The position numbers and the translations under genes are program-made. A stretch of 64,000 nucleotides of DNA from Phocoena phocoena (Eukaryota > Chordata > Mammalia > Artiodactyla > Phocoenidae). Numbering within the stretch: position 1 is the stretch's first letter; each line of letters opens with the position of its first letter. Positions 1-11,593 of the stretch are shown here, in pieces. Where the stretch lies: NCBI RefSeq assembly GCF_963924675.1, contig NC_089232.1, positions 35,731,312 through 35,795,311 on the forward strand, in the 5' to 3' direction. Below the pieces are notes generated by a model. That model saw only the letters and a list, made by a program, of their open reading frames with translations. It did not search any database and was not told the DNA's origin.

Positions 1-75
1 TAGAAGGTACTCTCACAGGACACCTTTAGGTGACGCTACAGCCCCACTTGCCTCAGCCCCTACCGGGCTTCTCAC
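1..75 (-). other. CEP68: CEP68 intron 2, 5' end (partial)
   Basis: The exon is followed on the minus strand by GTGAGA at 75-70, a good splice donor. The CEP68-like reading frame runs into a stop at 15-13, so coding sequence must end before it. The rest of the intron and all later exons are outside the window. Confidence 0.65.
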
Positions 76-410
76 GGAGTGCCAATCTCCAGTCCCCAGG
101 CTGGCAGGGGGAAGCAGGGAACTGAGAGCCGGCTTAGACCCACCCGCTGCCGGCTCCCTGCTGGCCCCGCTGGCCTGCAGCTGGCAGGCTCCCGAGGGGC
201 CAGGGCCAGTCCCACCGTGGCAGGCAGGGTCAGGAAGCCCCTGGGCACCCCTGACAGGGGAGGGAGGCCCCCCTCGGCTTGCAGGTGGGGCGGCTGCTCC
301 CCACGCGCAGGCCTTGCGGGGTCCAGCTCCTGATCCGGGCAGCTCCACCCCCCAGGGCACGGGGCCTTCGCGGCCACGGCTGCCTCTGCCTTTTCTTCTC
401 CCAGGGCCAT
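76..410 (-). CDS. CEP68: CEP68, first coding exon (exon 2), frame broken by a 1-nt shift
   Basis: CEP68 is a centrosomal protein that, with rootletin and CEP250/C-NAP1, holds the two centrioles together in interphase and is degraded at mitosis. Translation starts at the ATG at 410-408 and begins MALGEEKAEA, as I remember the human N-terminus; GEQPP and AEGG follow in the same frame. From about position 262 down, the match continues only in a different frame (SPVRGAQG, QASGASREP, KPALS, LGTGD), again paralleling human CEP68. The two frames overlap around GAG GGG GGC CTC at 275-264. One more G in the G6 run (plus-strand C6, 268-273) would give one continuous frame. The exon ends at a GTGAGA donor. 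As written the coding part is 335 nt, one short of a multiple of three. I see about 110 of the ~757 residues I recall for the human protein. Whether the shift is a true mutation or a sequence error cannot be told from this window. Confidence 0.85.
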
Positions 411-452
411 CGAGATGTTCCTAGATCAGGGCTCTACTGAAGCTCCAGCTCC
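411..452 (-). other. CEP68: CEP68 5'UTR part of exon 2 with splice acceptor
   Basis: Upstream of the ATG on the minus strand is a pyrimidine-rich tract ending ttccattttgtag, a strong acceptor whose AG is at 454-453. The exon therefore has about 42 nt of 5'UTR. The start context has T at -3 and G at +4, which is weak to moderate. Confidence 0.6.
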
Positions 453-2099
453 CTACAAAATGGAAAGGGGAGAGAAGAAGAGAAGCTTTCTGCATCTACG
501 GCTAAGAAACCTTGTTTTTTTACCTTTTAATGATTAAGACAAACACTTTTTTGGCCAAAAGAGCAAATGATGGCTCCCTCCTCGAAGGAAAACAGAGAGG
601 TCTGGCTTTTCCTCAGCTCCAGACCCTTCCACAGGGGACATGGGAGCACGTCACTGTGTCCTCTGCTATTGTGTGGCTGGCAGCAGTCCCAGCAGCAGGT
701 GCCAGGAGGCTCAATGCAGGCCCCAATTAGAGTCAAGGTCGGTCCTGCCTCAAGTCGCCTTTCCGCCCCTGTCGCTTTGCCCTAGCCCCGCTGGGTAAGG
801 GGCCCGGCTTGGGCCCTCCCTGTGCCAGCCTGCAGCAGTTGTCGTCGCAACACACCCGGCGGCCGAGAGGCAGCCTCGCACCCACACACGGCCTGGGGGG
901 CTCCAAGATGGCCCGTGACCGGAGGGAGAGGCAGCTCTCCTCCTGCTGACTGGGTTACAGGTAACCGGCGACTAAGGGAACCGTGGAAATCCGGCTGGTA
1001 ACAACAGCAACGGTCACGCCGTGTGCATGCACGTGACAGTGAGAGAGAAGCACACCGGGCAGGCGGCGGGCAGGTGGGGCAGGAGACCAGGGTGAGCACT
1101 CGGGGCAAGAGAAGGAACAATCTGGGAGCTGGATCTGAAAACAGAACCGTTCCAACAGGAGCTTCAGGGACCACAGAGGGAGACCCCCCACCCCCGCCGG
1201 CCTGAGTGTGCAGGCAGGGGCTCTACCAGGAGCCCTGGCTGGATGGGGTGGGACAAAAAGCGGGCAGGAAGAGAACACCAGGAGGATCTGGACACGGAGG
1301 CGAGGGAAGCACAAGCACCCAGGATTTGGGCGGCCGCCTGGAATGCACTGGGTCAACCTCAAAGCTAAACCCTGGCCAGAAACAGCCCCGTTCCTCAGAG
1401 ACGAGAAGGCGGGTGATGGCAAGAGGAGGCGCTGGTGGCAGCAGGGAAGCCTGAGAGGGCGGAGGGCTGGGGCTGCGGGCTCATCCTGCTGGGCCCGCAC
1501 ACTGGGAACCACCACTGGTGCGGACTGTGTGCCCGGAAAACAAGAGCGTCCTGCCCCGCCTGCCTGGCGAGGCTCCAGACAATCAGAGGCGAGCCTAGAG
1601 CACAACACACGTCACACGGACGCTCATCGCCTTCTCACCGCCAGCAGCACGTGCGCAGGGACTAATCAGAAGAATGACAGTCTTGAACCGGTCACACGTG
1701 GTTCAAATATAAAATACACTGCACATGTAAGTCTCCCTCCAGCCCTGTCCCCATTCCTAAAACGAGCCAGGGCACGCGGGGCATGACGACAGTGCCTGTG
1801 CACAGTGCATGCTGAGTGTCAGCTAGTGTTTTGGGGGGGAGGGGCGGAATCAGCGCAGAAAGTCACCTTGCAAGGAACGAAGGAGTCCAACAGGGGAAGA
1901 AAAAGCAGGTTATTTTTTCATATAAATCAAGCAAAATGCTTACCACTACATACTCCCACAAAAGCAGGTAAATATGCTAATTAAAGTCATGTGTGTTTCT
2001 CACCTCTTGATTGTATATACAGACAAACACAAAAATCTATTTCATCCTTCCCCCTCTTTTTACATGAAAGTAGCAAACTACAGGACACACTGTTCAGAA

Positions 2100-2480
2100 C
2101 CTTGCTTTTCTTTCTTTTTTTTAAATGAAATATCTTGGAGAGCCTTCCTTAGCAATAAACAGACAGCGCTCTCTCTTTTTTAACCACTGCCCAGCACCGT
2201 ACTCCACTGTAAGGATGCACGCCAGCGTATTCCACTGGTCCCCTACTGGTGGATATTTACGTTAGATCCAACCTTTTGCTACTACAAACAACGCTGCGAT
2301 CAACGACCACATACACACACCACTGCTCGTGTGCTAGCACACCCACAGCGCCAACAGTCAGAAGGAGAAGTGCTGAGGCGAAGGGGACCCGCATGTGTAC
2401 TTCTGGCATACGTTCTACCTCTACCGGGTAGCATCAATTTATACTCCCACCAGTGGCCTGAGAGAGTGCCAGTTTCCCGC
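2100..2480 (-). repeat. Old LINE-1 3' UTR fragment
   Basis: The plus strand reads like the reverse complement of mammalian L1M 3' ends: an 'atatcttggagag' block, then 'tccactg', 'cccctactggtgga', 'ccttttgctactacaaacaa', and later 'atactcccaccagtgg'. It is highly diverged with internal deletions. Confidence 0.55.
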
Positions 2481-5400
2481 ACAAGGCAGGTCCTCCTATC
2501 CTCATTTCACAGAGGGGAAAACCTCTCAGAGAGAGTCAAATCCAGGCCTGTGTGACCCCACAACCCAACCTCTTTATGAACTGGGGAACAAGTTACAAAA
2601 CAGACAGACACACAAAGTAGAAGAGGGGAGAGACTGGTACAGGAACAAAGAGATGAGTGACCAAGTCCTGCTGAGAACGATTTTCATGGAGCCACATCCT
2701 CACCTAGTGGCTATTTAAGGAACTGCACATGAAGACGATTCAGGCAAACTGTGTTTTCACAATTATAGGAATAAGCTGAGCCCACAAGCTGGAAATATTA
2801 GGGTGACGGCTGAACCTAGCCTGCAGCCTCCAATTTCTACTTCTTGCTCCACCTCTAGAAATTCTCTCAATGGCCAGAGTTGGGCCATGATGGGTGGCTA
2901 ATACCCCTTTTACTCTCCTAGTCCCCTCCCCCTCCACTAAAGCATGTGGTCATAAGACAGGACTGGAATAAGATGATGCTGGGGCAAAAGAGGGGTGCAA
3001 ACAAATGATCTCTGTCTTTGTTTTAATGATGTATTTTTGATTTGTCTTGTCTGGATCTCGTTATTCAAAAAAGAAGGTATCCATTCATTCTGGGGGTGAG
3101 TGGTGAGCTAGAATTATAAGCTATGCAGGAGATATACCTCTAGATAACTTTCAGGTATACATACAAACTTGAACTAGGTTAACAGTGTCGCCAGAGGCCC
3201 TTCAGCAACTAGCAAAGAAGGTCTGAAATTCAGTGATTTTCATGGAAATGGTACTTCTGAAGAGACAGATTATAGGTGGTTATTTTCTCAGTCCGGATAC
3301 GCAGTCCCTTCATAATCTTACTTATTAATCTGCCTAACAAATCATGCTGTATTTTCCCTGCGCCACAGGGTTTTATGTGAGAACTAAGACAGATTCATGT
3401 GAAAGAAAAAAAGTCCATGAGTGTCCATTCCAAATTCTATGTAAAGTACCACAGAATACAAAGAAAAGAGAAATCAACTCGGAGTGAGATAATCAGGGGA
3501 AACTTCTTGAAGTAATGACTGCTGAATACATCAATCATGTCGAAGAAAACATCAGCGTTGCAAAGGTATAAGCTTTGGATTTCTAGGGCTCAACTCTGTC
3601 TACATCTGTCAGGTGGGCATCTGTAATACTGCATGAAAGTCCAGTCCTTATTTCCATAGATTCTAGATTTTACACATCATCATTCCTTCTAACCCTCTGA
3701 GGGTGAAGACGGAGATGGGGATTCTGCTTGAACCCTTCCAGTGAGACAGCTTACTGCTTTCCTAAACACCCAATGGACTGCTCAGATGAAAACAACTTGC
3801 TATGCTGTCAGCAGCTTCAAACAACCTACTACTCTACGTGGGTCCTCCCTGCTCTCTGATCACACAGTTTACAGTGTTTCTGGAGGCTAGCAGCTTCTTG
3901 GTGGGCAGAGGCCTCAGTCAGCCTCCTTCCTAACCGGGAAGCAACAGGAGATTGGACAGAGTGACTGGAGAGCTCTGAGCACGGACGATGAACAGTGAAT
4001 TCAAGCCTCCCATCTGAAAAAGGTCTGCACACACCAGTTCACCCCTGTGCTTGGCCAGACCAAGCGACAAGACACATAAGCTTCAGGATGTTCTAGGGAC
4101 CACCTGGAGTTTGGTATTAAAATTCTCCATTAGTTTCTACGACCTGCAGAGACCGTATGACCTACCAGATACAGTGAGGAGTTATGTAGGCTTGGCTTAC
4201 TCTTGCCCTACAGAAGTATGGGGTCACACTAACTGGGTAAGCCTGGACTCCTGACGCTTCCTGCTATCTGCCGCACCACCCTCGTGCAGGCCTGTCACAG
4301 CTACCAGGACTTCCTCCCACTTGCTCCTGTCCAGGATGGAGAACAGAGGACAGGGAGGTGTGCGTGTGTATGGGCGGGGGGGGTGATGCCCCTCCCTTAA
4401 CTAAACCAGTCAAACGTACAAATGATCGACTTAGGGAGCCATCCTCCTCTGATCAGAAAGACTTTCCCCACGATTCTATAAATCACAAGCTCCCCTTCCA
4501 AACAATCTGATTACTACCAACTCTGCCCAGGAAGCTGGGTTCTGATCAGGGCCTGTCTCTGTAGCCAAGTGCACAGACCACGAAGGCCAGGTGCTGCCTG
4601 ACAGAGCCAGCCCTACCTGTTCAGGGTCCAAAGTCTTGAAGCTCCGTGCTGTTTTTGCAGGAGGCCACAGGTGTAAGTGGTCACGGCGTGCACACACAGT
4701 GGCAGAATCTGGCCAGAGAAGCAGACAAAGAGGCTCTCAATGCCACTCTTTCTCTAGGAACATAAAGCTACCCACAAGGAAAGGGGGCCAGTGGGGAGGA
4801 CCCAGCACTGTCAGGTTGCTGGAAGGCTTCTGGGGGAACTAGATGGACAGCAGAAAGGAGCTCAAAGGCAGAAGCCAGTCCAGGCATGGGAGGCAGCATG
4901 AAAGCGGGTAAAGACTTACGCGGGGGAGGCCAACAAAAGGGGCAGTCACAAGAGGGCCAGGCCCGCCTCAAAGCGGGGTGGTGCCGGGAGCGCTGTGGCG
5001 GGAGGTTTGAGACTGGGAGGCCGACGGCGGAGAGCAACCGCCGTTCCACCTGCTCCTTCCTTGGATGTACAAGCCCTGCAGCCCCTCAGTCCTCCACACT
5101 GGCCCTGTCTTTCCCTGTGGGGCAGGTCACCCCAAGTGTTCTGTCCCCCTCCTTTGCAGGTGAAAGCAAGCAAAATGAAAAGGGAGAACAGGCTCAAAGC
5201 TATGAAGGGGTAGACGTGTCTCCCACAGCTTGGCAATAGGTCGACACCGTCTACAGGATCCTTGGCCCCAGCAGCCCTTTTCCTCCCCCGCAACTGGGGC
5301 AGCTTCCTTACCTTTTGCTTGGAGACAAAGAGTCCTCCAGGGCCCTAGGAGGCACACTGGGTCCCTCTAATAAAGTGGTGGGAAGGCTGCCACCAGGCTG

Positions 5401-6384
5401 CTCTCCCCTACTTTCACACTCTCACTCAATAGCTGGCTGACTGACTGGGGCCGCAGAGAACCTCACAGAAAGGCCAGTCTTCTAACTTGTCATGAGAGGT
5501 CTTTAGATGACCTATAAAGAGGTGCAACTGTCACATCTACGAGGATCTTAACTGAGCTTCCAGCCACCCCTCCCCTCAACCCCAAGCTCTCTGGCCTCCT
5601 CAGCAGTCACTAGATCGTTGCCATCCAACAAAGCTCTAAGTATGAGGATGACGGGGACTGAACGTGTCAGTCAACTGGACACTCTGTTCCCACCAAAGAG
5701 CAAGACCGAAAAACAGCTGCCCTGTAACAAAAATCATTCCTACTGTCTGAAGAAGCTGGCCCTGGACCACATGGCTGCAGTTCCACAGGCCACTGGTTTT
5801 ACTGTACTGGCAGTTTTCTGTGAGTCTGTTGGGCTACATCGTATGAAGATTGATAAGAATCTTACTGATTTTCTGGAGATACTATTCAGAACACTTCTCT
5901 TTGGAGAAGAGTTCTCAGGTCTCAGTAATAGAAACAGCTGTTTCACTGGGTAGCCAGTTTGTTTTTACTTTATATAGGTACTGGCAAAACTGGTTCCAAA
6001 AAATATTCTCCTCTTTGCTCTTGCTGCTTGGAAGCTCAGAACCAAATCAGTAGTCCCACCCAAGTAAAATGTATAGCACAGAGAGGAACTCACCTTTTGT
6101 ACTTATCTTTGACTTCTCTTAATTTTCTTTTACCCTATCTGCCTCAATCACTTTTTATTAAAAATCTTGTTACTCTGAAACTATTTTGGAAAGATTCCTC
6201 AAATCATTTTTGGAACAAAATAGAGGAACTGTTGTTAAAAACAGAAGGAAAAAAAAAAAAAAACTCCTAAATCCAAGACTTCATCTCAATACCAGAAGGA
6301 AACAAAGCCTGTTTACCAGTACATCTAAAAAGCAAATGTAGATACTTATGTTAGTACCTTTCTAGTCAAAGTCCACGGAAAAGC

Positions 6385-6525
6385 AGCATATGCAGCACCT
6401 CAGAGCCTGTTGGGAACGCAGATTCTCAGGCACTACCCCAGAGCTTTGGGATCAGAATCTGCATTTTAGCAAGCTCTCCAGGTGGTTGGTAAGCACAGTA
6501 ATGTTTCAGGACCACCAGGTCAGTA
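6385..6525 (+). repeat. MER5-type hAT relic
   Basis: Phrases such as 'cagattctcaggcactacc', 'gaatctgcatttta' and 'tccaggtgg' are typical of MER5/Charlie non-autonomous elements. The ends are degraded and no target-site duplication is visible. Confidence 0.5.
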
Positions 6526-7469
6526 AGCCTGTTTCAGCGCCCTGAACCATTCATCAAGCGCCTACTTACGCAAGGCACACAAAAGAAGGAAATTTACGGT
6601 CCTTGTCCTCAAGGTCTTTCCAACAGGACACTAGAAGAAGCTCACACCTTGTGGCAGGTTTTTAATGGTTAATTATAGAATGTCACAACTGGAAGGGCAT
6701 CTTCAGAAAGAACAGTATTCCCTAGAAAGGATTCAAGATTCGTGTGACTACACTAAAAGCAGAATCAGAGACCAGAATTCTCGAGACAGTTATAAGTGAG
6801 AAGAGGTACGGTCTCTGTTTTGGGGACTCCAAATAATTTCAGAGAAACTGACATGCCAAGGGGACCTACAGCTGGAAGGAAATGGACAACTTAGCCTGTT
6901 TCCTGTGACCAGAAAGTGGTACAGGAAAACCTGGAAGTGAGGCAACATCCTCCTAGGGGATGTATATGCCACCTCAAGGTCTGGCAAATAGATTCAGAGC
7001 TACCAGAAGACTTCTTCCACTTTTCACAATTTTTGTGAACAACTTTAGAGACAGGAGACAGTTTTTAAGAGAGAACAGATTTAAGTTATAAGGAGAGAAG
7101 CCACTTCAAGTCCGCCTCCAACTGAACCAACATTTTTGTCAGCCATATCAGCCCCCATCTCCTCTGCTTTCACATGACCATTCTGAGTAACAGACCACAT
7201 GAAGAGTGCATCAAATACTACTGTACTACTTGGCCAAACTGTTATTCGGCACTCCATCAATCTCCATTGGGTAGAGGTACTCCAAAGGCATAAACAAGTA
7301 ATCTTCCATGGAATACTTTTACAGTGGGGGGAAAAGTCTGGAATGGCTTAAGGGATTTTTTAAAATCAAGGAACAGATAAGGACCAAGAGGCAGACAGAA
7401 CCTGAAGGGTCAAATACTATACAGATACTGAGCACTAGTGAATCTGTTCAAGTACGTTTATTTTTATCC

Positions 7470-7690
7470 TAACAACTGCTAACAGCTACTGAACATTTTC
7501 TTTGTGCCAGGAACTATGCTAAGAACTTTATGTCAATGTTTTACTTAAACCTCAGAAATAATGGAGTAGGACCTATCGTCACTCCCACTTTATAGAGACT
7601 GAGGCATACGGAAGTTAAATAACTTGTCCAGGGTTAGGAACATGGCGGAGCTAAAGTCTGATTTGACTTCAGAGCCAGAGCTCAACTGTC
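7470..7690 (+). repeat. MIR SINE
   Basis: The MIR core is plain: 'tttgtgccaggaactatgct', then a block resembling 'actttatagagactgaggca', 'taacttgtccagggtt' and a final 'cagagccagagctc'. MIRs predate placental mammals and the copy is correspondingly diverged. Confidence 0.8.
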
Positions 7691-8773
7691 TCCCTCGCCT
7701 GTAAGAATAATCGGGCCGAGTTAAAGGAATTAAAGTTTTTATTTCGTCAGCTTTTGGTTACACTGCTGATTTTTTGTTTTCTTTTGGCTTCCTTCAATCA
7801 CTGAGTGCCTTCTATGCTCCAAGCACTATGCTACGGGCTGGGGAAACCACAATACAGTGTGATGTATAAAATCAGAGGCTATGGAAGGCGGCTGTGCAAA
7901 GGAGGGAGCGATAATTAGTTGTGGGGTAGGGCAAAAGCTTTCCAGAAGACATAAAACCTGAATTATTTGCTCTTTTCTGTACCGGGTGGCCCAGAACTGA
8001 TCGACCCAGGTAGTGGAGGGAACAAGGATGAGAAGGGGTGACCTCTACCTCTTTTAACCAAGCCCTGTATCGTTGACTCCTTGACCCAACACATTTTGTC
8101 ATGCATTTTAACAACACCCTTTACACCCTAGGTCCAGGAACGTAAGGGTATTTATGAATGCCATCTATCTTTGTGCCTGCCTTCCCCCACCCACTCCAAT
8201 GAATTCCCAGTGATGTCCAAATTTGCTCTGGCACTAGCAGGTTTCCGCTCATTTTTATTACAAACAATACACCGAACCCAACCTAATAATTATAAAAGGC
8301 CTTGAAACAGGTTTTGGACTTGTGCCCCTGGGCTGAGAACCGTTCTAGCGATGACAGTTGGAAAGGGTGGCCCCTCCAGGCAAAAAAAGTGAGACAAATT
8401 GCTTTTTCCCCTCGGCAGCGGGTTTGCTGCATTCAAGGTGACCAGAAGGCATCGTTCGTCTCCATCTTAACAGTGGTAATGATCCTGAGCGGGTGAGAGA
8501 GGGTCTCTGCGGTAGACCAGGTACGGGAGCAGCGCGGGCCCCTAACTCCCGGGGACCCTGGGCCCGGCGAGCGCGCAGTGTAAACAAGATACGCCCAGGG
8601 CGAGGCCGCGAGGGAAAGTGAGTCCCCAGCAGCCGAGGCAGCCCCGCGGCGCAGCTGCTTCGACCGGAGGATGCGCGGACACGCGCGCTCCCGTGGCCCG
8701 GCCTCGCGGCGCTCAGGCTCCTCCAACGCCGGCCTCCCACCTCCGCGCCTAGACTCCCGGCCGCTAACCTCAC

Positions 8774-9120
8774 CCGCCGTTTCGCCTGCAAAATGGAGTC
8801 TCAGGCACGAGGCGCCCCCGCCTCCGCGAAGTCTCTGCGCCCTTCCAGGCGGGGGACGCGAGGCCCAGAGGCCAGCCCGGCCCGCCTCCGCAGACCCTGA
8901 GAACGCAGGGCAGAGGGGGCCGGGCCAAAGCCCCCTGCGCCGCGGACCCCCAAACCCCGCTCCCGTACGCCGACAGCTACATACCGCGCCTCAAACCCTT
9001 CGGACTCCCGGACCGGGCCGGGGGCGAAAGCAGCCGCACGCAGCGGCCCCGAAACGGGATTCCCAGGTGGACACCGCCGCCCTCCCGCCGGAGTCCTGAA
9101 CGCCTGGGGCGGGACCGACT
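8774..9120 (-). other. CEP68: Candidate CEP68 non-coding exon 1 (ends uncertain)
   Basis: On the minus strand the island contains G|GTGAGGTTAG, a good splice donor, with the intron starting at 8773. A first exon ending at 8774 would splice to the acceptor at 454-453. The upper limit is only a guess from the position of the CCAAT boxes; the transcription start cannot be read from the sequence. Other donors in the island are possible. Confidence 0.35.
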
Positions 9121-9182
9121 GATGACCACGCCCTTTGGGCCCGCCCTGCCTCCGCGCGGAGGGCGCCTTTGGAGCCGCGCGA

Positions 9183-9348
9183 CCAATCCCAGCCGTCAGT
9201 CCGGAGGATCGACCAATGTACGACCCACTCCTGCAAGAAGAGCCCACCCCTGGCACCGTCTTGGCCTATGGGAGGTCTGACTTTATTCTATCTGCAGGCC
9301 TCCCTCGCCTTCCGCGCTCGCCGCTCGCTTTGCGTGTTTGGAGCCAAT
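9183..9348. promoter_or_regulatory. Three CCAAT boxes upstream of the CpG-island core
   Basis: CCAAT pentamers occur at 9183-9187, 9213-9217 and 9344-9348. The first two are 30 bp apart, about three helical turns, an arrangement common for NF-Y sites. They lie on the upstream side of the inferred minus-strand start, where promoter CCAAT boxes are expected. Confidence 0.5.
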
Positions 9349-9480
9349 GGGGTCGCAAGAGGGCGCGTAGTCCCGAGCAGCGAGGAGGGGAGGGTGACTT
9401 GGGGCGCTCTCCTTGCGAGCAGGCCGCAGCCGGAGGCATGCGTTCGTTGATTCATTTTGCGCAGAGCGCCGGGCAGTGTT

Positions 9481-10116
9481 CCTGGAGCGACGCTGCCAGG
9501 GAGGCGGATCCACAGTCTTTGTGCGTCTGTTTACATTCGCCTGTAAACAACCAGGCGTGAACCGAGGCCTGAACAGGTGCCACGGGGCACAAGCACCGGA
9601 GGAGGGCGAGGTCATCAGGCCGGGTGGTTAGAGACAGTCTTAGGGGGCAGGTGGGACTTAGGCAGGCTCGGAAAGGATGGGAGGGGTGTGGATAAATGAG
9701 CCAGGAGCTGCTTAGCGGCTCTCGGAGCAGCCCGTCCAATGTGAAATCGGTAATGGAATTTGAGGGGAATTGGGATCCAGCTCGTGGGAGGCTATGATGC
9801 ACATCTCCTTCCTCCACCTCCTCCTCCCCTCCGCTCCCGCCAGCATGAAGCCTGGGAGCCTACTGGCACAGCTCTTTAGCTTGTACCACTCAGTGGAGTC
9901 CCACCGGGCTGGAATGGGGAAAGGATCACAAGGTAACCCCTCTCAGACCGGTCCTGCCTTCTGATGCTTTTACCTAGCAACACTTTCAGCAATCTGGGTT
10001 ACGTTGAATGCCTAGCCAGTTCGTAAAACATGTCCGTAAATGTCTGAACCCCAGCTGTGGGCAACTTGAATTCCAGAGTACAAATTAGTTACCGTGGAGC
10101 TCTCGGGCGTCAGAGA
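9481..10116. other. Upstream flank of the CpG island, no gene seen
   Basis: CpG content falls off here. There is a pyrimidine-rich stretch at about 9805-9840 but no recognisable repeat or coding sequence. Confidence 0.5.
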
Positions 10117-10124
10117 GCTTAGGA

Positions 10125-10725
10125 CAGCAGTCTCCAATCTTTTTGGCACCAGGGACTGGTTTTGTGGAAGACAGTATTTCCGGGGCGGGGGGAGGGTGGT
10201 GGTTTCGGGATGATTCAAGCGCATTACATTTATTGTGCACTTTATTTCTATTATTATTACATTGTAATATATAATGAAATAATTAGACAACTCACCACAA
10301 TGCGGAATCAGTGGGAACCCTGAGCTTGTTTTCACTTGCGACTCATTGATAGGGTTTTGATATGAGTCTGCAAGCAATTGATTTATTATGGTCTGTGGTG
10401 CAGTCAAACCTCTCTGCTAATGATAATCTGTATTTGCAGCTGCTCCCCAGCGCTAGCATCACCGCCGCAGCTCCACCTCAGATCATCAGCCATTAGAGTC
10501 TCATAAGGAGCACGCAGCCTAGATCCCTCGCATGCGCAGTTCACAGTGCGGTTCGCGCTCCTATGAGAATCTAATGCCGCTGCTGATATGACAGGAGGCA
10601 CAGCTCAGGCAGTAATTCGAGCGATGGGGAGCGGATGTAAATACAGATCAAGCTTCGCTCGCTCGCCCGCTGCTCACCTCCTGCTCAGCGGTACCCGTCC
10701 GTGGCCTGGGGGTTGGGGACCCCTG
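10125..10725. mobile_element. Complete non-autonomous hAT DNA transposon (~600 bp)
   Basis: The element starts CAGCAGTCTCCAATC and its other end, read in reverse complement, starts CAGGGGTCCCCAACC, giving CAG...CTG imperfect terminal inverted repeats. It is flanked by 8-bp repeats gcttagga (10117-10124) and gtttagga (10726-10733), the hAT target-site length, with one mismatch. It encodes no transposase. The interior contains NRF1-like 'tcgcatgcgcagt' near 10529, which in my memory is part of the family consensus. I do not assign the family name with certainty. Confidence 0.8.
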
Positions 10726-11268
10726 GTTTAGGAAGTAAAATACTTGTTGGGGTTTCCAGAACCTGTCATGACAGCTGTAGGTTTTGTCTAATCCAAGGGT
10801 CACAAACTTTGACAGTAAGAGCAGAAACTAGCCCACAGATGTTTTTATTTGGAAAGCATGTTGATTTTATTTGCTTTTGTTTTCTTATTAAGAATTTAAA
10901 TCCCACAAGCACTACTTCTGTATTAAGTAACAGCCACCCACTTCACACATTTATTACCTGCCTGACACTGAAAGATGTTTACGTTTGTGACCCCTGATCT
11001 TCTCTGAGTACACAGAAGACCTCTGGCGGTGTCACCTAATCCCACTGGTTGAGACTTGGGTCTTTCCCAGACAAGACAACCAGCTGGACAGAGAATGGGG
11101 CCAAGTCCAAATGGGTAACCAGGTCAAGCATAGAACCAGGGCACCAAATCCAAGTGAAGGGAACTTGAAAACAAAATCAAGCCCAAATGAATAAGCTCTC
11201 AAAAAGCCAAGGAAGTTATGGGTGGTGGAATTTGAGATAAGCAGACTATAAACATAAAAGTAATTCTG

Positions 11269-11580
11269 GGGGCTTCCCTGGTGGCGCAGTGGTTGAGAAT
11301 CTGCCTGCCAATGCAGGGGACACGGGTTCGTGCCCCGGTCCGGGAAGATCCCACACGCCGCGGAGCAACTAGTCCCGTGAGCCACAACTACTGAGCCTGC
11401 GCGTCTGGAGCCTGTGCTCCGCAACAAGAGAGGCCGCGATAGTGAGAGGCCCGCGCACCACGATGAAGAGTGGCCCCCGCTCACCGCAACTAGAGAAAGC
11501 CCTCGCACAGAAACGAAGACCCAACACAGCCAAAAGTAAGTAAATAAATAAATAAAGCTGAGCTGATTAAAAAAAAAAAA
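11269..11580 (+). mobile_element. CHR-type tRNA-derived SINE, long form
   Basis: The head 'ggcttccctggtggcgcagt' carries an RNA polymerase III A box and 'gggttcgtgcc' carries the B box. The body continues through 'cgcaactagagaaagccc' to an A-rich tail. A perfect 13-bp target-site duplication, aaaagtaattctg, flanks it at 11256-11268 and 11581-11593, so the copy is intact and fairly young. Confidence 0.93.
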
Positions 11581-11593
11581 AAAAGTAATTCTG

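Larger units (their letters stand above)
453..8773 (-). other. CEP68: CEP68 intron 1 (inferred)
   Basis: This is the interval between the acceptor of coding exon 2 and the CpG-island first exon. The part nearest exon 2 (about 450-1850) is GC-rich with scattered CpG but shows no coding pattern I recognise; the reading frames there are overlapping and low in complexity. The remainder is AT-richer and holds the ancient LINE-1, MER5 and MIR fragments listed separately. Between about 2500 and 6380 I see only short A- or pyrimidine-rich tracts and no recognisable gene. Confidence 0.5.
8500..9480 (-). promoter_or_regulatory. CEP68: CpG island, probable CEP68 promoter
   Basis: CpG density rises sharply between about 8500 and 9480 and is low on both sides. 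The segment holds CCAAT motifs and GC-rich Sp1-like stretches such as 'ccacgccctttgggcccgcc'. It lies about 8 kb upstream of the CEP68 start codon on the same strand, which fits a non-coding first exon followed by a long intron. There is no TATA box, as usual for housekeeping island promoters. A divergent plus-strand transcript is possible but not shown by the sequence. Confidence 0.7.

Noticed and set aside
955..1608. 217-residue minus-strand open frame in GC-rich DNA
   Set aside because: It lies in CEP68 intron 1, overlaps open frames on the other strand, is rich in Pro/Arg/Ser/Leu as expected for GC-rich non-coding DNA, and resembles no protein I know.
8345..9256. Several 80-150 residue open frames in the CpG island
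   Set aside because: Long open frames on both strands are a by-product of high GC content. The Arg/Pro/Gly/Ala-rich translations show no domain or conserved start context.
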